From CBDEGK01 sp965237855 (lineage in GTDB: Bacteria > Pseudomonadota > Gammaproteobacteria > Pseudomonadales > Halieaceae), in assembly GCA_965237855.1 (NCBI GenBank), contig CBDEGK010000003.1, forward strand, positions 310,001 through 374,000: a stretch of DNA of 64,000 nt, in the 5' to 3' direction. The translations under genes were made by a program, and so were the position numbers. The notes below the pieces were generated by a model. The model worked only from the letters and a program-made list of their open reading frames with translations, was not told where the DNA came from and ran no database searches. Positions 42,290 through 51,066 of the stretch are shown one piece after another (the first letter of the stretch is position 1; each line of letters opens with the position of its first letter).

Positions 42290-43723
42290 TCAGGCGCCGC
42301 GGCGGGTTATATCAAGTTTATAGGCTTTTTTTGCCAGCCCGTAAGACAAGTCCAGCGCCAACTCGGCGGCCTCATCTTCGCCCAGGCGATGATCGGCGAC
42401 CAGCTCGGCCAGGAAGCCCGCATCCATGCGCCGCGCCACATCGTGCCGCGCCGGTATGGACAGGAAGGCGCGGGTATCGTCGTTGAACCCAACCGTGTTG
42501 TAGAAACCCGCTGTTTCCGTGACCTGCTGGCGATAGCGACGCATGCCCTCCGGTGAATCGTGGAACCACCAGGGGGGCCCCAGCTTCAGACAGGGATAGT
42601 GTCCTGCCAACGGTGCAAGTTCCCTGCTGTAGGCCGTTTCATCCAGGGTAAACAAGATCAACGTGAAATTGGGCTCATTGCCAAAGCGATCGAGTAGTGG
42701 TTTAAGTGCCTGCACGTATTCCGTGGACGTTGGAATATCGGCTCCCTTGTCACGCCCGTAATGCTGGAACAACCACTGGTTGTGGTTGCGCGAAGAACCC
42801 GGGTGCAATTGCATGACCAGTCCATCCTCAACCGACATGGCGGCCATCTCGGTCAGCATCTGGCCCCGAAAAATCTCGGCCTGGTCCACCGACAGGTTGC
42901 CTTCGAGCGCTACGGCAAACAGTTTCTGTACATCGGCACTGGAGAGGTCGGCGGTCACTGCGGTTGGGTGGCCGTGATCACTTGAGGTCGCACCCATACT
43001 CTGGAAAAAGGCCCGTCGCTGGCGCAGTGCTTGCAGGTAACCGTCCCAGCTGCTGGTGTCTTCGCCTGTCAGCCGTCCCAGCTCGGCCAGGTTGTCAGTA
43101 AATCCCTCATATTCCGGGTCGACCACCGGGTCCGGGCGATAGGTGGTGATAACCCGCCCCTGCCAATCGCTGTCGCGCAGCGCCTGGTGATGTTGCAGCG
43201 AGTTCAGCGGCGACTCGGTGGTGGCAAGCAGTTCGATATTAAAACGTTCGAACAAGGCCCGCGGCCGGAACGCTTCCGTGGCCAGTTGTTCATTGATGTG
43301 ATCGTAGTACTGATCGGCAGTTGATTGGTCCAGGGCCTGTTCCAGCTCGAACACCTCGGCAAACACATGATCGAGCCAGGTTCGCGAGGGGGTGCCGCGG
43401 AAGGCGTGGTAGAGGCCGGCAAAGCGCCGCCATACCTGTCGGTTGTCGGTTTCTGACTCGACACCCTGGCCGGCGATTCCCAGGTCCGCCAGCGGCACGC
43501 CAAGGCTGTAGAGCATGCGAAACACATAGTGGTCTGGCTTAATCAGTAATTCTGCGGCGTCGACAAAGGCTTCGTTGGTGGCGAACCAGGCGGCATCGGT
43601 GTGTCCGTGGGGGCTGATAATGGGTAGCTCAGCGATATGCTGATACAGGCGGCGGGCGATGCTGCGCACCTCCGGGCTGACGGGCAACAGGCGGTCCGGG
43701 TGCAACTGCAGAGGTGTGGGCAT
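42290..43723 (-). CDS. uxaC: Glucuronate isomerase
   Basis: This 477-residue protein matches UxaC (uronate isomerase) throughout: HPDRLLPVSPEVRSIARRLY, the metal-binding ISPHGHTDAAWFATNEAF, TWLDHVFAEVFELE, MQLHPGSSRNHNQWLF and TVGFNDDTRAFLSIPARHDV. It converts D-glucuronate to D-fructuronate. The start chosen is ATG 43723 (GGAAG upstream); TTG 43735 also opens the frame. It heads the operon with the uxuB-like gene and is divergent from the ketodeoxygluconate kinase. A palindrome of GntR/FadR type lies between them. Confidence 0.92.
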   Translation of the reverse strand: MPTPLQLHPDRLLPVSPEVRSIARRLYQHIAELPIISPHGHTDAAWFATNEAFVDAAELLIKPDHYVFRMLYSLGVPLADLGIAGQGVESETDNRQVWRRFAGLYHAFRGTPSRTWLDHVFAEVFELEQALDQSTADQYYDHINEQLATEAFRPRALFERFNIELLATTESPLNSLQHHQALRDSDWQGRVITTYRPDPVVDPEYEGFTDNLAELGRLTGEDTSSWDGYLQALRQRRAFFQSMGATSSDHGHPTAVTADLSSADVQKLFAVALEGNLSVDQAEIFRGQMLTEMAAMSVEDGLVMQLHPGSSRNHNQWLFQHYGRDKGADIPTSTEYVQALKPLLDRFGNEPNFTLILFTLDETAYSRELAPLAGHYPCLKLGPPWWFHDSPEGMRRYRQQVTETAGFYNTVGFNDDTRAFLSIPARHDVARRMDAGFLAELVADHRLGEDEAAELALDLSYGLAKKAYKLDITRRGA

Positions 43724-43813
43724 TACGTCTTCCAACTGAATCCAGAAGCTTTGATCCTGACATCTTGATAGCTAAGTCTTGCTGCCAGGCGCTTCTGCGG
43801 TTAACTTGTGAAA

Positions 43814-43832
43814 TTGGTCAGGCCAATTGTAA
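43814..43832. promoter_or_regulatory. Putative GntR/FadR-type operator
   Basis: TTGGTCAGGCCAATTGTAA, part of the dyad AATTGGTCAGGCCAATT, lies between the divergent uxaC and kinase genes. TTGGTC-N-GACCAA-type palindromes are typical of FadR-subfamily GntR regulators such as those of hexuronate genes. The identical 19 bases (reverse complement) recur at 53828-53846. The rest of the 163-base region shows nothing else clear. Confidence 0.65.
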
Positions 43833-43886
43833 GGCAGCAACAGCGACATTCCAATGATGTCCCCATGAATTCCCAATGACACCTCA

Positions 43887-44825
43887 ATGAAAACAAAGAA
43901 GCCAACACAAATCGCCCTGCTGGGAGAGTGCATGCTTGAACTCAGACCCAGCCTGGGGCAACACGGCGACTATCACCTCTCCGTGGCCGGTGATACTTAC
44001 AATACCGCCATTGGCCTGGCGCAGCTGGGCGTCACCGTCGAATATGTCACGGCCCTGGGCCGAAATAAGCACAGCGCCACTGTCCTTGAGCACGCTGTAA
44101 AACACCAGGTCGGAACACAATTTATTCAGCGTATCGAGGGTGCGACACCCGGTCTGTATTTGATCGATAACGATGACCAGGGTGAGCGATATTTCAGCTA
44201 CTGGCGCAGAGATTCTGCCGCCCACCAGATGTTGCGCGACCCGGAAAATCTCGCCCAGGCGCTGGCGGCAATTGAGCATATTCCCACCCTGTTTATCAGC
44301 GGTATTACCCTCGCCCTGTGCGGGAAAGCAGGCCGCCATTGCCTGCTGAATTGGCTGCCCGGTTATCGTACCAATGGGGGACAGGTGATCTATGACAGCA
44401 ACTACCGGCCGGCCCTGTGGCCAGACCTGGAAAGTGCGCGCCAGGCCCATTATGCGGTGCTGGACCATGTTGATCGGTTTATGCCCAGTGCCGAGGATAT
44501 CGCCGTTTTGCACAGAGATGGGGGTATGTTGGCGCTAACTTCAGATGAGATCGTCATGACAGATGGCGCTGCAGGAATAACGCTGACCTGCGCCGGTGAG
44601 CAGCAGCATATTGATGTCGAGAGGGTGAGTGTGGTGACGGATACCACCGGCGCCGGTGATGCGTTTAACGCCGGCTATATCGCGGCTCGTTGCCAGCAAT
44701 TGGACGCCGCAACAGCAGTGCTATTTGCCGCCGAAGTCGCCGCCCAAACCATTCAGCAAGCGGGTGCTATCCTGGCAGAATCTGCATGGCGTGAGTTGAA
44801 GCTCAGGCTCGACCAGCTGCGCTGA
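43887..44825 (+). CDS. kdgK: PfkB sugar kinase, probably 2-keto-3-deoxygluconate kinase
   Basis: This 312-residue ribokinase-family enzyme has IALLGECMLELRP, VAGDTYNTAIGLAQLG, GERYFSYWRRDSAAHQML (typical of KDG kinase), NYRPALWPD and the ATP/anion-hole motif DTTGAGDAFNAGYIA near residues 251-265. It would phosphorylate KDG to KDPG after mannonate dehydration. It is divergent from uxaC across the operator-like palindrome and ends one base before the convergent LLM gene. No KDPG aldolase gene is in the window. Confidence 0.88.
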   Translation: MKTKKPTQIALLGECMLELRPSLGQHGDYHLSVAGDTYNTAIGLAQLGVTVEYVTALGRNKHSATVLEHAVKHQVGTQFIQRIEGATPGLYLIDNDDQGERYFSYWRRDSAAHQMLRDPENLAQALAAIEHIPTLFISGITLALCGKAGRHCLLNWLPGYRTNGGQVIYDSNYRPALWPDLESARQAHYAVLDHVDRFMPSAEDIAVLHRDGGMLALTSDEIVMTDGAAGITLTCAGEQQHIDVERVSVVTDTTGAGDAFNAGYIAARCQQLDAATAVLFAAEVAAQTIQQAGAILAESAWRELKLRLDQLR

Positions 44826-45719
44826 TCATCCGCCGTGGCGCGGTGCAAAAGCGCGCACAGTATCCATGTCATAGCCCTGTTCACCATCGTGACGCAGACA
44901 CTGCAGGGCGACATGATCTGCCCCCGCCTGCCAGTGAGCTTCAATGCGCGACATGATGCTGTTTTCATCACCCCAGGCAACAATGGCATCCACCAATCGA
45001 TCGCTGCCGCCGTTCTCAAAATCTTCCGCGCTAAAGCCGAGCGTCAACAGGTTGTTGCAGTAGTTGGGCAACGCCAGGTAGGTCGACATATACAGCCGCG
45101 AAATTCGACGCGCCTCTGATGGGTCCTTAATGGTGAGAATTTTCTGCTCGGGAGCCAGCAGCTTATCGGGGCCCAAAATTTCCCGTGCCCGCGCCGTATG
45201 TTCGGGGGTAACAAAATAGGGATGGGCGCCGTCAGCCTGCTCCGCTGACAGACCGAGCATTTTTTCCCGCAATGCCGCCAGTAGCAGCGGGCCCGATTGT
45301 TGCGGCGCGGGCCCCATGTAAAAAGCCTGCTGCATCTGTTCCAGGTAGGCACGCATGGTCGAGAGCGGGCCCTTGTATTCATGCTGGCGCAGCCCACTGA
45401 CCAAATCCGCGTGAGAAACGCCGAGGCCGAGGGCCAGGCGACCGCCGCTCAACTCGTTCAGAGATTGACGGGTTGCATTCATGGCCATGGCATCGCGGGC
45501 GTAGATATTGGCAATGCCCGTGGCCAGGTAGAGCTTGTCGGTGGCTTCTACCAGGTGCGCGATCATGACAAAAGGGTCGCGGCCCACCGCCTCAGGCACC
45601 CACAGGGCACCGTAGCCCATTTCTTCGATGCTGTTGGCGAATTCCGCGGCCTCGCCAAAAGAACCGCTGTCCAGCCAGGACCAGATACCCAGACGACCTA
45701 TATCAAACGATGATGCCAC
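44826..45719 (-). CDS. LLM class F420/flavin-dependent oxidoreductase
   Basis: This 297-residue luciferase-like protein contains RLGIWSWLDSGSFGEAAEFA, MGYGALWVPEAVGRDPFVM, LNELSGGRLALGLGVSHADL and PQQSGPLLLAALREKMLGL. This arrangement matches the F420-dependent LLM class. The start is GTG 45719 with GAGGG upstream. It follows the TetR gene by 9 bases and is probably controlled by it. The substrate is unknown. Confidence 0.87.
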   Translation of the reverse strand: MASSFDIGRLGIWSWLDSGSFGEAAEFANSIEEMGYGALWVPEAVGRDPFVMIAHLVEATDKLYLATGIANIYARDAMAMNATRQSLNELSGGRLALGLGVSHADLVSGLRQHEYKGPLSTMRAYLEQMQQAFYMGPAPQQSGPLLLAALREKMLGLSAEQADGAHPYFVTPEHTARAREILGPDKLLAPEQKILTIKDPSEARRISRLYMSTYLALPNYCNNLLTLGFSAEDFENGGSDRLVDAIVAWGDENSIMSRIEAHWQAGADHVALQCLRHDGEQGYDMDTVRAFAPRHGG

Positions 45720-45728
45720 TGCTTTCCC

Positions 45729-46310
45729 TCACTTGGAGTTCGCTACTTGCACCCGTAGTGTGGCACAGAGATGACGGGCGCGGTCGGCGAATTGAGCCGG
45801 CAAATCTGACTCTGAGTCCCTGAGCCAGCCAAGCAGTCCGGCGACAAAGCTGAAATAGACCGATTCGGCGGCCATCTGCAGCTGCAGCGAGGCCGGTACA
45901 TCCCCCTGTTCCTGCCCGATCTCCAGCAATTCAACAATTGCCCGGAGTAGTGCCGGGAAACCAGCCACGGCACTGCCCTGCACAAATAACTGCCGATTTA
46001 GGTCGCCGGATTGCTCCACCACCCGCGCACTGTGGGCAAACAGCTGCAATAAACGCTGCTCAGTGGACAGGTCTTTGCCAGCATAGTGCTGCACTAACTG
46101 CACCATACGGGGCTCCAGGGCCTCGGCCATGGCATCGAGAATCGCCCGCTTGCCGCGAAAATAATTGAACAAACTGGCGCGGGAGATCCCCGAAACCCGG
46201 GCAATTTCCTCCACAGAGGTGGTTTCTACCCCCTGTGCCAGGAACAGTTCCTGCGCGTTGCGCAGAATCCGCCCCCGAATCATCAATTTCTTCTCATCCC
46301 TCCATTGCAT
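45729..46310 (-). CDS. TetR family transcriptional regulator
   Basis: This 193-residue regulator has an N-terminal helix-turn-helix: MIRGRILRNAQELFLAQGVE then TTSVEEIARVSGISRASLFN. The C-terminal ligand domain is about 120 residues. It is cotranscribed with the LLM gene at 44826-45719. Two copies of a 26-bp repeat lie just upstream of its start (46321-46401) and could be its own operators. Confidence 0.88.
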   Translation of the reverse strand: MQWRDEKKLMIRGRILRNAQELFLAQGVETTSVEEIARVSGISRASLFNYFRGKRAILDAMAEALEPRMVQLVQHYAGKDLSTEQRLLQLFAHSARVVEQSGDLNRQLFVQGSAVAGFPALLRAIVELLEIGQEQGDVPASLQLQMAAESVYFSFVAGLLGWLRDSESDLPAQFADRARHLCATLRVQVANSK

Positions 46311-46320
46311 TTTTAGATTC

Positions 46321-46418
46321 TAATCCAAAAGGGGCCGGAGGGTGTACGGGTTTTGTGAATAACTTTTTTGGACGTTAGTCTAAAAGGGGGCGGAGGGTGT
46401 ATGAGAATCTGTGGATAA
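46321..46418. repeat. Tandem direct repeat with DnaA-box-like ends
   Basis: Two 26-base units, starting at 46321 and 46376, agree at 23 of 26 positions; each contains CGGAGGGTGTA. Each is followed by a DnaA-box-like nonamer, TGTGAATAA at 46354-46362 and TGTGGATAA at 46410-46418. The region separates the TetR gene from the winged-helix gene. It may be a double operator for TetR; a replication role is not supported by other features. Confidence 0.65.
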
Positions 46419-46444
46419 GTCCGCTGCTTGGGTATACGTCTGCG

Positions 46445-46738
46445 TCATGTGATGCCCAGCAGGGCCTGTATCTGGCAGAGATGACCTTCAACCCATTGGC
46501 GCTGATGATCCCCCCAGTCGACAATTCGATAGTAGCCGTGTCGATGTTTGGGTCCATCCTGGATAAATTCGCAGTCCAGGCCAATGTCTGCCATGGCCTT
46601 GATGGAGTCTTGCAGCGTTCGACGGGGCATGCCGGTATCCCGCTCCAGGCTGTGTAAATCGTGGCGCTCCGTGTCCATGAGCAGGGCGAGATAGAGCTTT
46701 CGATAATAGGCTTTCTTCTGCTTGCTGACCGTGTCCAT
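46445..46738 (-). CDS. Winged helix-turn-helix protein (HTH_43-like)
   Basis: This 97-residue protein has YYRKLYLALLMDTERHDLHS, MPRRTLQDSIKAMADIGLDC and HRHGYYRIVDWGDHQRQW, the pattern of a small winged-helix family (HTH_43). It probably binds DNA, but targets are unknown. It is divergent from the MmcQ/YjbR gene, with 61 bases between the start codons. Confidence 0.75.
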   Translation of the reverse strand: MDTVSKQKKAYYRKLYLALLMDTERHDLHSLERDTGMPRRTLQDSIKAMADIGLDCEFIQDGPKHRHGYYRIVDWGDHQRQWVEGHLCQIQALLGIT

Positions 46739-46799
46739 AGCGGGCTCTGTTTACGACCGTTGTGCTACAGTTTCTATCACATTCTGTTGCCTGGACACC

Positions 46800-47180
46800 A
46801 TGAATTACCCAGAGGCCCGCCAATATCTCCTGCAACGCCCCGAAGCCATCGAAGATTTCCCCTTCGGACCGGACACCGCGGTGATGAAAATCAAAGGCAA
46901 GATGTTTGCCACCCTCTCTTACAAGGGTGATCTCGCCAGCATGAACCTGAAATGCAACCCTGAAGAGGCACTGATGTTGCGTGATATTTTCACCGGTGTG
47001 CTGCCCGGCTATCACATGAATAAGAAACACTGGAACACAGTTAGGCTGGATGGCTCAGTGCCGATCCCGGAAATTGAGCGTATGATAGATCGCTCTTATG
47101 GCCTGGTTGTCAAAGGCCTGAAAAAGGTTGAGCGCGAAGCCCTGCTGCTCGCCTACGGAGAAGATGAGGTTTATCGTTAA
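46800..47180 (+). CDS. MmcQ/YjbR family protein
   Basis: This is a 126-residue protein. MNYPEARQYLLQRPEAIEDF, PDTAVMKIKGKMFATLSYKG and YHMNKKHWNTVRLDGSVP are the MmcQ/YjbR pattern, a CyaY-like fold said to bind DNA. The start chosen is ATG 46800; the frame opens earlier at 46722 inside the facing gene. The desaturase gene follows after 2 bases. Confidence 0.85.
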   Translation: MNYPEARQYLLQRPEAIEDFPFGPDTAVMKIKGKMFATLSYKGDLASMNLKCNPEEALMLRDIFTGVLPGYHMNKKHWNTVRLDGSVPIPEIERMIDRSYGLVVKGLKKVEREALLLAYGEDEVYR

Positions 47181-47182
47181 CC

Positions 47183-48091
47183 GTGAAAATATCGGACCAC
47201 CTGAGCAAAGAAGAAATCCAGCACTTCACCAGCCGCAGTGATGCGCTGGCATTCCAAACCGTGGTCGTGAGCTGGGTTCTGTTATTGGCCGTATTCTGGT
47301 TTGTCACCACCTGGACCAATCCGCTTACCATTGCGCTGACCCTTGTCCTGCTCGCCGGCAGAAAGTTGGGGCTCGCTGTCATCACCCACGAGTGCGGTCA
47401 CCGCACCCTGTTCCAGACCCAGGCCTACAATGACTTTGTCGGCCAGTGGCTGGCGGCGGCACCCACCTTCACCGACATGCACAAATACGCCAGTGGCCAC
47501 GCCTATCACCACAAACAGGCGGGCACCGAGGAAGATCCTGACCTGTCCAACTACCGGGCATACCCGGTGGCACGCGACAGCTTCAAACGGAAAATGATAC
47601 GCGACATGACCGGGCAGACCGGTTACAAACTGCTCAAGTACGTGGCGGTCAGTGCCCTCGAGATATTCTCCACCGATCCGGAACAACGCCAGCGGGCCCG
47701 CCCCTTCGTCGACCAGATCCTGGTCAACGTTGCCTTCGCGATTTTCCTCGGCCTCGTCTTTGCCCCCTGGGCCTACCTGCTGTGGCTGGCCTCATTCCTG
47801 ACCACCTACATGGTCATTGTCCGTATCCGGCAAGTGGCTGAGCACGCCGCGGTACCCGACCTGTTCGACCCGGATCCCCGCAATAACACCCGCACCACTA
47901 TCCCCAGCTGGTGGCAGCGTCTTATCTTTGCTCCCAACTATGTCAACTACCACCTGGAACATCACTTTATGGCCAGCGTGCCTTGCTACCGCCTGAAGGA
48001 GTTACACCAATTGCTGAAGCAACGCGGCTTTTACGATGATACGCGTATCTTCCAGGGCTACGGGGAAGTGCTGAGTCACGCCATCGCCTGA
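47183..48091 (+). CDS. Fatty acid desaturase
   Basis: This 302-residue membrane di-iron enzyme has three histidine boxes: HECGHRTLF (near 72), HAYHHKQAG (near 107) and YHLEHHFMASVP (near 258). Membrane segments lie between them (VVSWVLLLAVFWFVTTW; ILVNVAFAIFLGLVFAPWAY). It would insert a double bond in a membrane lipid or oxidise a related hydrocarbon. The start is GTG 47183, two bases after the MmcQ stop, so translation is probably coupled. The regiospecificity is unknown. Confidence 0.88.
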   Translation: MKISDHLSKEEIQHFTSRSDALAFQTVVVSWVLLLAVFWFVTTWTNPLTIALTLVLLAGRKLGLAVITHECGHRTLFQTQAYNDFVGQWLAAAPTFTDMHKYASGHAYHHKQAGTEEDPDLSNYRAYPVARDSFKRKMIRDMTGQTGYKLLKYVAVSALEIFSTDPEQRQRARPFVDQILVNVAFAIFLGLVFAPWAYLLWLASFLTTYMVIVRIRQVAEHAAVPDLFDPDPRNNTRTTIPSWWQRLIFAPNYVNYHLEHHFMASVPCYRLKELHQLLKQRGFYDDTRIFQGYGEVLSHAIA

Positions 48092-48111
48092 TTAGCTTCG
48101 GCCCAAGCCCC

Positions 48112-49893
48112 ATGAGCAAACAAAAAAAGAAGCGCCGCAGCGCCGCCTGGTTTGACAATCCCGAGCGACCGGATGCCACCGCACTGCACCTTGAGCGCTA
48201 CCTGAACTACGGGCTGACGGTTGAGGAATTACAAAGCGGCAAACCCATCATTGGTATTGCGCAAAGCGGTAGCGACCTGGCTGCCTGCAACCGCCATCAC
48301 CTGCAACTGGCGGAACGAATTCGCGAGGGCATTCGCGACCGGGGCGGCATCCCGATGGAATTCCCGATCCACCCCATTTTTGAAAATGGACGCCGTCCCA
48401 CCGCCGCGCTGGATCGCAACCTGGCGTTCCTGGGCCTGGTTGAAATTCTCCACGGTTATCCCCTGGACGGCGTTGTCCTCACCACAGGCTGTGACAAGAC
48501 CACCCCCGCCATGTTGATGGCGGCGGCACTGGTGGATATTCCCAGCATCGTGTTTTCCGGCGGCCCCATGCTGAATGGCTGGGATGGCGAGGAGCGGGTC
48601 GGCTCCGGGGCTATTATCTGGCGCTCCCGCGAACAGCTGGCAGCGGGCGAGTTGGATTACCCGGGCTTTATTGAGCAAGTGGCAAAGTCGGCGCCCTCCG
48701 CCGGCCATTGCAACACCATGGGCACGGCACTGACCATGAACTCCCTGGCGGAAGTCATGGGTATGTCCCTGCCGGGTTGCGCAGCTATCCCGGCGCCCTA
48801 TCGAGAGCGCGGGCAAATGGCCTACGCCACGGGATTGCGCATCGTCGATATGATCGACGAAGATTTGAAGCCCTCAGATATCCTCGTGCGGGCCTCCTTT
48901 CTCAACGCGATTGCCGCCACTACCGCGCTTGGTGGTTCCACCAACGCGCCGCCTCATTTGCAAGCCATTGCCAACCAGGTCGGCGTCGAGCTTTCAATCA
49001 GTGACTGGCAAAGCCATGGGGAAGCCTTACCCCTGCTGGTGAACTGCCAGCCCAGCGGGGAATTCCTGGGAGAGGAGTTTCATCGGGCCGGCGGTGTACC
49101 CGCCCTGCTCGGGGAAATGCTGGAAGAGCGGCTGGTAAATGGCGATTGCCTGACCGTTACCGGACGAACACTGGCTGAAAATAACGCCGGTGCAAAAAGT
49201 CTGGATACCCGGGTCATTCGCCCGGCCAGTCAGCCGCTGACGGCAAAGGCCGGTTTCGCTGTGCTGTCGGGCAACCTGTTCGACTCCGCCATTCTCAAGA
49301 AGTCGGTTATCAGCGAGGCCTTTCGCGAGCGCTACCTGTCCTCCCCCGACACGCCCAATTGTTTTCGCGCCCGCGCCATCGTCTTTGAAGGTCCGGAAGA
49401 TTACCACCAACGTATTAACGACCCGGCTCTCAACATCGATGAACATTGTATGCTGGTGATTCGCCATTGCGGGCCGGTCGCCTACCCGGGTTCCGCCGAG
49501 GTGGTGAATATGCTGCCACCGGATTACCTGGTACGACACGGCATCACCGAATTGCCCTGTATGGGTGACGGTCGTCAGAGCGGCACTTCCGCCAGTCCCT
49601 CGATTTTGAACATCTCACCTGAGGCCGCCGTCGGTGGCGGACTGGCGTTGTTGCAGACCGGCGATATGATCGAGGTAGACCTGGACAACAACCGGGTCGA
49701 CGCACTGCTGGAAGACGAGGAGTTGTCTGCCCGTCGCCAGACGCTGGTCACTCCGCAACCGATAAACCAAACTCCCTGGCAGGAGATCTATCGAGAAACC
49801 GTTACCCAATTAGATGCCGGCGCCGACATGAAACTGCGAGACGCATACCATCGCATCCACGACACCCACGGAATTCCACGGGATTCACATTGA
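48112..49893 (+). CDS. IlvD/Edd family dehydratase, probably for a sugar acid
   Basis: This 593-residue iron-sulfur dehydratase has IGIAQSGSDLAACNRHHLQL, GVVLTTGCDKTTPAMLMAAA and SAPSAGHCNTMGTALTMNSL, which supply the cluster cysteines, and ELPCMGDGRQSGTSASPSIL near the C-terminus. The layout matches sugar-acid dehydratases (xylonate, arabonate or related) rather than IlvD itself. It starts 20 bases after the desaturase gene. Its position near the hexuronate genes fits dehydration of an aldonic acid to a 2-keto-3-deoxy acid. Confidence 0.88.
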   Translation: MSKQKKKRRSAAWFDNPERPDATALHLERYLNYGLTVEELQSGKPIIGIAQSGSDLAACNRHHLQLAERIREGIRDRGGIPMEFPIHPIFENGRRPTAALDRNLAFLGLVEILHGYPLDGVVLTTGCDKTTPAMLMAAALVDIPSIVFSGGPMLNGWDGEERVGSGAIIWRSREQLAAGELDYPGFIEQVAKSAPSAGHCNTMGTALTMNSLAEVMGMSLPGCAAIPAPYRERGQMAYATGLRIVDMIDEDLKPSDILVRASFLNAIAATTALGGSTNAPPHLQAIANQVGVELSISDWQSHGEALPLLVNCQPSGEFLGEEFHRAGGVPALLGEMLEERLVNGDCLTVTGRTLAENNAGAKSLDTRVIRPASQPLTAKAGFAVLSGNLFDSAILKKSVISEAFRERYLSSPDTPNCFRARAIVFEGPEDYHQRINDPALNIDEHCMLVIRHCGPVAYPGSAEVVNMLPPDYLVRHGITELPCMGDGRQSGTSASPSILNISPEAAVGGGLALLQTGDMIEVDLDNNRVDALLEDEELSARRQTLVTPQPINQTPWQEIYRETVTQLDAGADMKLRDAYHRIHDTHGIPRDSH

Positions 49894-49909
49894 TGATGAG
49901 GAGAGCCGC

Positions 49910-50674
49910 GTGAGTTCAACGGACCCACAAGTCAACGAGTTGTCGCGATTACTGCAAGCCAGTGAACGTTGTATTGTTTTCACCGGCGCCGGCATCAGCA
50001 CCGAATCCGGTATACCGGATTTTCGCAGCCCTGGCGGCATCTGGAGCAACAACCAACCCATTGATTTTGGGGACTTCATCGCCTCCAAGGAGATGCGCCG
50101 TGAGTCCTGGCGCCGCAAATTCAATGTCGACGGCACCCTGAGTAAAGCTAAGCCGAACAGCGGCCACACGGCCATCGCCCGGCTGGTAGAGGCGGGGAAA
50201 ATCCCCGCGGTTATCACGCAGAATGTCGACGGTCTGCACCAGGCCTCAGGGGTACCCGATCAACAGGTGATTGAGCTGCACGGTAACACCACCTACGCCA
50301 CCTGTCTGGACTGCAAGAAACGCTACGAGCTGGCGCCCATTCGCGAAGCTTTCAGCAACGATGAAACCCTGCCGATCTGCGATGACTGCGAGGGCATCAT
50401 CAAAACTGCCACCATCTCCTTCGGTCAGGCCATGCCGGAACATGAGATGGAGCTGGCGCACCGGCAGTGTGTGGACTGCGATTTATTTATTGCCATCGGT
50501 TCGTCGCTGGTGGTCTACCCGGCGGCCGGTTTCCCCCTGCTGGCCCAACAAGCCGGCGCCAAACTGGTGATCTTGAATCGCGATCCCACCGACCAGGATC
50601 GAGCGGCCGACCTGGTATTAAACCGGGAAATCGGTGTTACCCTAAGCGCCGCCGTTGAACAGCTATTTCACTGA
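49910..50674 (+). CDS. Sirtuin-type NAD-dependent protein deacylase
   Basis: This 254-residue Sir2 protein has the NAD motif IVFTGAGISTESGIPDFRSP, TQNVDGLHQASG with the catalytic-region Asn/Asp, the catalytic His in ELHGNTTYA, a zinc ribbon (CLDC then CDDC) and SFGQAMPE. It removes acyl groups from lysines using NAD. The start is GTG 49910, with GAGGAGAG upstream. It is 16 bases after the dehydratase and 11 before the glyoxalase-like gene, so it belongs to that operon. Confidence 0.92.
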   Translation: MSSTDPQVNELSRLLQASERCIVFTGAGISTESGIPDFRSPGGIWSNNQPIDFGDFIASKEMRRESWRRKFNVDGTLSKAKPNSGHTAIARLVEAGKIPAVITQNVDGLHQASGVPDQQVIELHGNTTYATCLDCKKRYELAPIREAFSNDETLPICDDCEGIIKTATISFGQAMPEHEMELAHRQCVDCDLFIAIGSSLVVYPAAGFPLLAQQAGAKLVILNRDPTDQDRAADLVLNREIGVTLSAAVEQLFH

Positions 50675-50685
50675 GGAGTTACACC

Positions 50686-51060
50686 ATGATTGGATATACC
50701 ACTATCGGCACCCGCGACATGGAGAAGGCCAAGGCCTTTTACACAGAATTACTGACAGACATGGGCTGCAGCTTGCAAGCAGATATGGGCCGCATCGCCT
50801 TTATCGGTACCAGCATGGCGGAGCCCAGCGTGGCCGTCTGCATTCCCTATAACGAAAATGACCCGGCACCGGGCAATGGCAATATGATTGCCTTGAATCC
50901 CGGCTCCATGGAGATGGTCGACAAGTTGCACGCCAAAGCACTCGAGCTAGGCGCCACCAACGAAGGCGATCCTGGCTGGCGTGTGGAAGACGTGTTCTAC
51001 GGCGGCTATTTCCGCGACCCGGATGGCAACAAGCTCTGCTTCTTCCAGTTCGGCTTCTAA
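50686..51060 (+). CDS. Glyoxalase/bleomycin-resistance (VOC) family protein
   Basis: This 124-residue single VOC domain contains MIGYTTIGTRDMEKAKAFYT at the N-terminus and RVEDVFYGGYFRDPDGNKLC near the end, the usual beta-alpha-beta-beta-beta pattern. It could be a metal-dependent lyase, isomerase or dioxygenase. GAGGAG precedes the ATG. It follows the sirtuin gene by 11 bases. Confidence 0.88.
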   Translation: MIGYTTIGTRDMEKAKAFYTELLTDMGCSLQADMGRIAFIGTSMAEPSVAVCIPYNENDPAPGNGNMIALNPGSMEMVDKLHAKALELGATNEGDPGWRVEDVFYGGYFRDPDGNKLCFFQFGF

Positions 51061-51066
51061 AACGCG

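Noticed and set aside
46354..46418. Replication origin marked by DnaA boxes
   Set aside because: Only two nonamers, no AT-rich unwinding region and no dnaA, dnaN or gidA-type neighbours.
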